Of a stretch of 57,452 nucleotides of DNA, positions 54,646 to 57,452 are shown piece after piece (the first letter of the stretch is position 1; each line of letters begins with the position of its first letter). Made by a program: the position numbers and the translations under genes. This stretch comes from Porogramme epimiltina. Taxonomy: Eukaryota > Basidiomycota > Agaricomycetes > Polyporales > Polyporaceae. The DNA lies in assembly GCA_900155495.1 (NCBI GenBank), contig FTLJ01000690.1:1-57452 (forward strand), given 5' to 3'. Under the pieces are notes generated by a model. That model was not told the origin of the DNA and made no database searches. It saw only the letters and a program-made list of their open reading frames with translations.

Positions 54646-56237
54646 TACTCCTGAGACGCGGGCAAGTGCAGCTGCTCGGTCTCGAAGATAAAACCCTGCG
54701 CAATGAAGTCTTCTGGTTCCTCTGCTGCCCATGCTCGAACATTTGCGACTAGTTCATCTCGTTCATCCGTTTCCCATGCTCGGAGACGTTGGTTGGGTCG
54801 ATTTGGTAAGTGCCATGGTGACCCACAAGTACCAGCTTCATCTTTGCGTGCTCCGCAAGTGGGTTTGCGGCATCGCTGTGCTTTGAAGCGATCGATCTCC
54901 ATTGCTTGTCCTCGTCCCCCATATGTGACACCAGTACCATCCTTTCGATCGGCATGTGGATTGTACAGTGGTCGAGAAGGTGCTGGTCGTGGCGGAGTCG
55001 TGTTGGTCGTAGTGGCTCTAGGGGCAGGGAGCGAGACACGGGGAGCGCTTGTCGGATGTCTGCTTAACAAGTCGAAGGCTCGATCAGCATCATCGAGATC
55101 TATGATGCGTTCCTTCCAGTCCTTGTAGGTGGTAGGTTTGTCCTTAGCACGATATATGTCCTTTAGAATGTCACGTCGGACTTTCTGGAGGATCATCTCG
55201 ACTGCTGAAGGATCCTTGGTCGTTAATCCAGCCGTCGTTAGCAGTTGCTCAAACTCGACAAAGAAGTCCTGAGCGCTCTTGTTCCCTTGCGTGAGCTGTG
55301 TGAGGTCGTTGTAGGCTCGACGCTTCAGGTTTGGATCAGCAAAGACTTTGTCGAGCGCCTCCCAGAATGCACTTGACGAGGCGAAAGTCCATTGCGGTGG
55401 CGTTCCGGTGTGATGGGCCTCTCGGAATGCTCGCTTCCAAGAGTCGATTGCCTTGTTGCCTCGGATGTATGATAGCACATACTTGATCATCTCGTTGCGC
55501 GATTCACCTTGCACGTAGATGAGCATCTCGTTCTTCCACGTCTCGTACTTGGATTTGTCGCCTGCAAACGCCTCCGGTTCCTTGGGCTTCAGTTTGACTG
55601 TGCTTACTGATACAGGAGCTTGTACAGGTGTGGTGGCATTTTGTTGCATCTGCTGGACGAGTCCATGGATGGCCTGGACGAGACCGTTGATGTCTTGCGG
55701 ACCGATTGACGCCATCGTGAGTAGTTCTGGCGGTACTGCTGGTGGCGGTGCTTCTCCTGTGCCTGTATGAGGTTCGGATGTGGAACTGGGGTTGTGGGCT
55801 TCGGTGGGAGGTGCGGCGCTTGATGGGAGCTCGTAGACGAGTGGATCGGGGTCGAGATCGAGGTTGTCGAAGTGTTCGGCAAGGGGTGAGACACTTGCTG
55901 TGTCGTTGTGTACTTGTGTGGGCTGTGGCGGTGTTGGGAGCGGAGCGTCGACGACGAGCGGTGTGACACGTGCAGAGGACGGTCGTGTGATGGGGTGCGC
56001 AAGTGGGTAGGTGTCGCGGTCAGCGAGGATGTGACCGAGTTGCGAGGTAGTGTCGTCGTATCGGTGTGGGCAAGGAGAGCGATCGCAGGCGTCGAGTGTG
56101 TCGGTTTCAGGGTCGTAGTTGGAGTCCCTTGTACCGTAGAGGCAGTGGAACTGACCGGCGCAGTCGGCGGTCGACGAGTCGGAGTCGGAGTCGGACACGG
56201 TGGATAAGAAGCAAGGAGGAGGTCGTAATCGTGGTCG
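54645..56237 (-). CDS. gag: Gag polyprotein
   Basis: The frame is open from 56237 to TAA 54647-54645; 530 codons. Its first in-frame ATG is 55715 (MASIGPQDINGLVQAIHGL), but protein-like sequence extends upstream (CAGQFHCLYGTRDSNYDPE), so the true start is probably earlier, either at ATG 56245 through a base lost in this copy or at a non-AUG codon. The N-terminal part is Pro/Ser/Thr-rich with a DSDSDSDSS run. The capsid-like core has KPKEPEAFAGDKSKYETWKN, FVEFEQLLTTAGLTTKDPS and DWKERIIDLDDADRAF. The nucleocapsid has one Cys/His cluster, CRKPTCGARKDEAGTC then GSPWH, which is C-x4-C-x9-C-x4-H rather than the usual C-x2-C-x4-H-x4-C. Gag ends in FETEQLHLPASQE and overlaps pol by one base. Confidence 0.88.
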   Translation of the reverse strand, partial: RPRLRPPPCFLSTVSDSDSDSSTADCAGQFHCLYGTRDSNYDPETDTLDACDRSPCPHRYDDTTSQLGHILADRDTYPLAHPITRPSSARVTPLVVDAPLPTPPQPTQVHNDTASVSPLAEHFDNLDLDPDPLVYELPSSAAPPTEAHNPSSTSEPHTGTGEAPPPAVPPELLTMASIGPQDINGLVQAIHGLVQQMQQNATTPVQAPVSVSTVKLKPKEPEAFAGDKSKYETWKNEMLIYVQGESRNEMIKYVLSYIRGNKAIDSWKRAFREAHHTGTPPQWTFASSSAFWEALDKVFADPNLKRRAYNDLTQLTQGNKSAQDFFVEFEQLLTTAGLTTKDPSAVEMILQKVRRDILKDIYRAKDKPTTYKDWKERIIDLDDADRAFDLLSRHPTSAPRVSLPAPRATTTNTTPPRPAPSRPLYNPHADRKDGTGVTYGGRGQAMEIDRFKAQRCRKPTCGARKDEAGTCGSPWHLPNRPNQRLRAWETDERDELVANVRAWAAEEPEDFIAQGFIFETEQLHLPASQE

Positions 56238-56245
56238 TTAAACAT
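55604..56245 (-). CDS. Overlapping 213-codon frame that owns the first AUG of the transcript
   Basis: ATG 56245-56243 is the only AUG in the sense strand between the predicted transcript start and 55715. It opens this frame (MFNDHDYDLLLASYPP), which overlaps the 5' part of gag in another frame and ends at 55604. Beyond residue 16 the sequence is Pro/Thr/Ser/His-rich without domain character, so it is probably just the gag alternative frame; its first 16 codons most likely belong to gag, with one base missing near 56199 in this copy. A real overlapping protein cannot be excluded. Confidence 0.35.
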   Translation of the reverse strand: MFNDHDYDLLLASYPPCPTPTPTRRPPTAPVSSTASTVQGTPTTTLKPTHSTPAIALLAHTDTTTLPRNSVTSSLTATPTHLRTPSHDRPLHVSHRSSSTLRSQHRHSPHKYTTTQQVSHPLPNTSTTSISTPIHSSTSSHQAPHLPPKPTTPVPHPNLIQAQEKHRHQQYRQNYSRWRQSVRKTSTVSSRPSMDSSSRCNKMPPHLYKLLYQ

Positions 56246-56382
56246 ACAAGAAAACTCGAGCCTAGAAAGTAAGTTCTAGCGCCTAGTCGACCCTTAAAAG
56301 GTCCGGCTACAACTCGAGGCAGATCGTATACACGTTAGGTGCACGGGATCTGTGGGTTCCGCCGCAATCGGCTGTCTGAACC

Positions 56383-57315
56383 TTAAAGGAAGGTGATGAA
56401 GTGGAGGGGTTGTCTGTAGGCAGGGAGGATGCGAAGGTAGGTGCCGTGGGTGTTAAGGAAGTCACGGTACTCGCCAAGGGGGATTACGTAAAGGAATAGG
56501 GCGAAGCGGTACTCGATGGGGAGGATGTTGTAGGAACAGGCGTTGCCGATGGGGTCGTAGTTGTTGAAAGTAACAAGGCGGTCGACTTCGAGGGTCTCCG
56601 AGTCACGGGTGTAGATGGTGAGTTCAAGTGTACCGTTGGGGGCCCAGTCAAAGCGGATAATGACGTGTAAGGCAGGGGTAACAGGGGAAGGTGGAGGGAG
56701 GAAAAGGGTAGCAAAGGGGTTGGGGATGGCTGACGTCGTGGGATAGATGTGTAGGATGTTGATCCAAGAGAGTTCGATCTCACTACAGATATAGTTACGG
56801 AGATCAATGTAGCGCTTCTCGGAAAGAATATCTAAAATCCCGCGGTACGTGGGATCGAAGGTGTCGAGGTGCTCGGAGGGGTGCGGGAGCTTGTGCACGT
56901 ATTTGGGAAAACCTTCCCACGCGTTGTAGAGGCCCTGGAGGGCGTGGATTTGGATGCAGATGTCGGCGTCGCGCGTGTAGTTCCAGATAGGGACGAGGGG
57001 CGGGAAAAGACGAGTGAGGGCGTTCTGATGACCGCCGTCCCAGGTCTCCACGTGATTGGGGTGGTGGCGTTGGAAGTAGTCGCGGGTGTGGAGGGCGTCG
57101 CAACACTCGTCGAGGGGGAGATCGACGTGGGTGTAGAGGACGAGCTCGAGGAACTCGTAGACGATGTCGGCGTCGATGTAGGCGAGATCGTACGCGATGA
57201 CGAGGACGCGCAAGAGCGGCGGCGTGCGATCGGCGTAGGGGTCCGGTGTAGCGGCGCGGGAATCGATGTAGATCGGGGAGGCAGCGCGGCCGCTCACTAG
57301 ATCGCGAGGGCGGCG
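56383..57315 (-). CDS. AUG-less extra frame between LTR and gag (310 codons, no methionine)
   Basis: Open from the codon after TAA 57318-57316 to TAA 56385-56383. The translation contains no methionine at all. The first plausible initiators are GTG at 57297 and CTA at 57300. The composition is that of a folded protein: YIDADIVYEFLELVLYTHVD, CCDALHTRDYFQRHHPNHVE, LTRLFPPLVPIWNYTRDAD, IQIHALQGLYNAWEGFPKYV, YIDLRNYICSEIELSWINIL, IIRFDWAPNGTLELTIYTRD, EYRFALFLYVIPLGEYRDFL. It has Trp, Cys, Tyr and His in ordinary proportion and no low complexity apart from FLPPPSP. I do not recognise any domain. No other frame in this stretch exceeds half its length on this strand. It is the first coding unit on the retrotransposon RNA, and translation would need a non-AUG start. 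Confidence 0.65.
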   Translation of the reverse strand, partial: RRPRDLVSGRAASPIYIDSRAATPDPYADRTPPLLRVLVIAYDLAYIDADIVYEFLELVLYTHVDLPLDECCDALHTRDYFQRHHPNHVETWDGGHQNALTRLFPPLVPIWNYTRDADICIQIHALQGLYNAWEGFPKYVHKLPHPSEHLDTFDPTYRGILDILSEKRYIDLRNYICSEIELSWINILHIYPTTSAIPNPFATLFLPPPSPVTPALHVIIRFDWAPNGTLELTIYTRDSETLEVDRLVTFNNYDPIGNACSYNILPIEYRFALFLYVIPLGEYRDFLNTHGTYLRILPAYRQPLHFITFL

Positions 57316-57396
57316 TTAGTATAGGGATAAGGAGGGGTGCAAGGGGGCCTACTCTTGACCGGTATGGATTCGCGGTTTCGAGTTAAGGCGGGGGGT

Positions 57397-57407
57397 AGTT
57401 CGGGTTT
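57397..57407 (-). other. Primer-binding site (self-primer type)
   Basis: Minus strand AAACCCGAACT, one base inside the 5' LTR. It lacks the TGG start expected for a tRNA primer and instead is exactly complementary to AGTTCGGGTTT, the predicted first 11 bases of the transcript. This is the arrangement of the Schizosaccharomyces Tf1 element, where the folded 5' end of the RNA primes reverse transcription. Confidence 0.75.
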
Positions 57408-57408
57408 A

Positions 57409-57452
57409 TGATAAGCTACCGAAGATCGGCGCCTATGTAGTGAGGAGGAGAA
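57409..57452 (-). repeat. 5' LTR, first 44 bp in window
   Basis: Identical over all 44 bases with 50383-50426. The rest of this LTR lies beyond the window. Confidence 0.92.

Larger units (their letters stand above)
50383..57452 (-). mobile_element. Ty3/gypsy chromodomain LTR retrotransposon, cut in its 5' LTR
   Basis: Order along the minus strand: 5' LTR (only 57409-57452 in the window), primer-binding site 57397-57407, an AUG-less extra frame 57315-56383, gag 56237-54645, pol 54645-50787 with one frameshift, polypurine tract 50773-50761 and 3' LTR 50760-50383. Pol has protease, reverse transcriptase, RNase H, integrase and a chromodomain in this order, which defines a Ty3/gypsy chromovirus. 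The self-primer signature places it near the Tf1/sushi line. The 44 bases visible of the 5' LTR are identical to the 3' LTR, suggesting recent insertion. Confidence 0.95.

Noticed and set aside
54646..54732. Extension of pol upstream of its ATG
   Set aside because: The frame is open back to 54732 but overlaps the end of gag and starts with GTG; the ATG at the gag stop is a better start.
56869..57300. 143-codon plus-strand frame rich in Val, Gly and Glu
   Set aside because: It mirrors the AUG-less minus-strand frame; the low-diversity composition is typical of an antisense shadow.
57390..57408. tRNA-type primer-binding site
   Set aside because: No TGG directly after the LTR; the self-primer match fits better.

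Overview
This window is nuclear DNA of a filamentous basidiomycete, most likely an agaricomycete close to the polypores. The evidence is dense short introns (mostly 49-85 nt, GT-AG with CTAAC-like branch points), repeated F-box/leucine-rich genes of the basidiomycete type, a DUF6533-like membrane protein, a Skn1/Kre6 glucan-assembly protein and a chromodomain Ty3/gypsy retrotransposon. No rRNA, tRNA or CRISPR was seen. All gene models were spliced by hand; exon lists are in the entries and every spliced model given keeps one open frame.

Layout. 0-6 kb: a small secreted double-psi beta-barrel protein, an F-box protein, a basidiomycete-specific unknown protein and a multipass membrane protein. 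6.8-12 kb: a JmjC/cupin-type dioxygenase with a long acidic insertion and a 973-residue Ser/Pro-rich coiled-coil protein. 13-19.4 kb: three F-box genes on the minus strand, the last two forming a direct tandem duplication of about 2.3 kb with a relic F-box fragment between the units. 19.5-24.4 kb: a metal-uptake cluster, a ferric reductase and two different Ctr copper transporters; the reductase and the first Ctr gene share a 526-bp divergent promoter. 25.9-34.5 kb: a small nuclear-looking protein, an 11-exon alpha/beta-hydrolase-like protein, an aldo/keto reductase using two GC-AG introns, and a small conserved protein. 36-41 kb: two more F-box-type genes and a 155-residue unknown. 42-44.4 kb: the GH16 Skn1/Kre6 gene. 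44.4-50 kb: gene graveyard with a polygalacturonase relic and a 2.7-kb DNA-transposon-like element with 25-bp terminal inverted repeats, a 70-bp perfect palindrome and rearranged aspartic-protease-like fragments. 50.4-57.45 kb: a nearly complete Ty3/gypsy chromovirus on the minus strand, cut by the window end inside its 5' LTR.

The retrotransposon is the most unusual part. Its primer-binding site is an 11-nt exact complement of the predicted first 11 nt of its own transcript (Tf1-like self-priming). Gag and pol overlap at a TAATG stop-restart. Between the LTR and gag lies an extra open frame of 310 codons that contains no methionine at all, inside a transcript leader of about 1.26 kb with not a single AUG in any sense frame. 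This layout looks like non-AUG initiation plus leaky scanning, as known for rice tungro bacilliform virus, but I know of no fungal retrotransposon described this way. The pol gene of this copy carries one frameshift, although the visible parts of its LTRs are identical.
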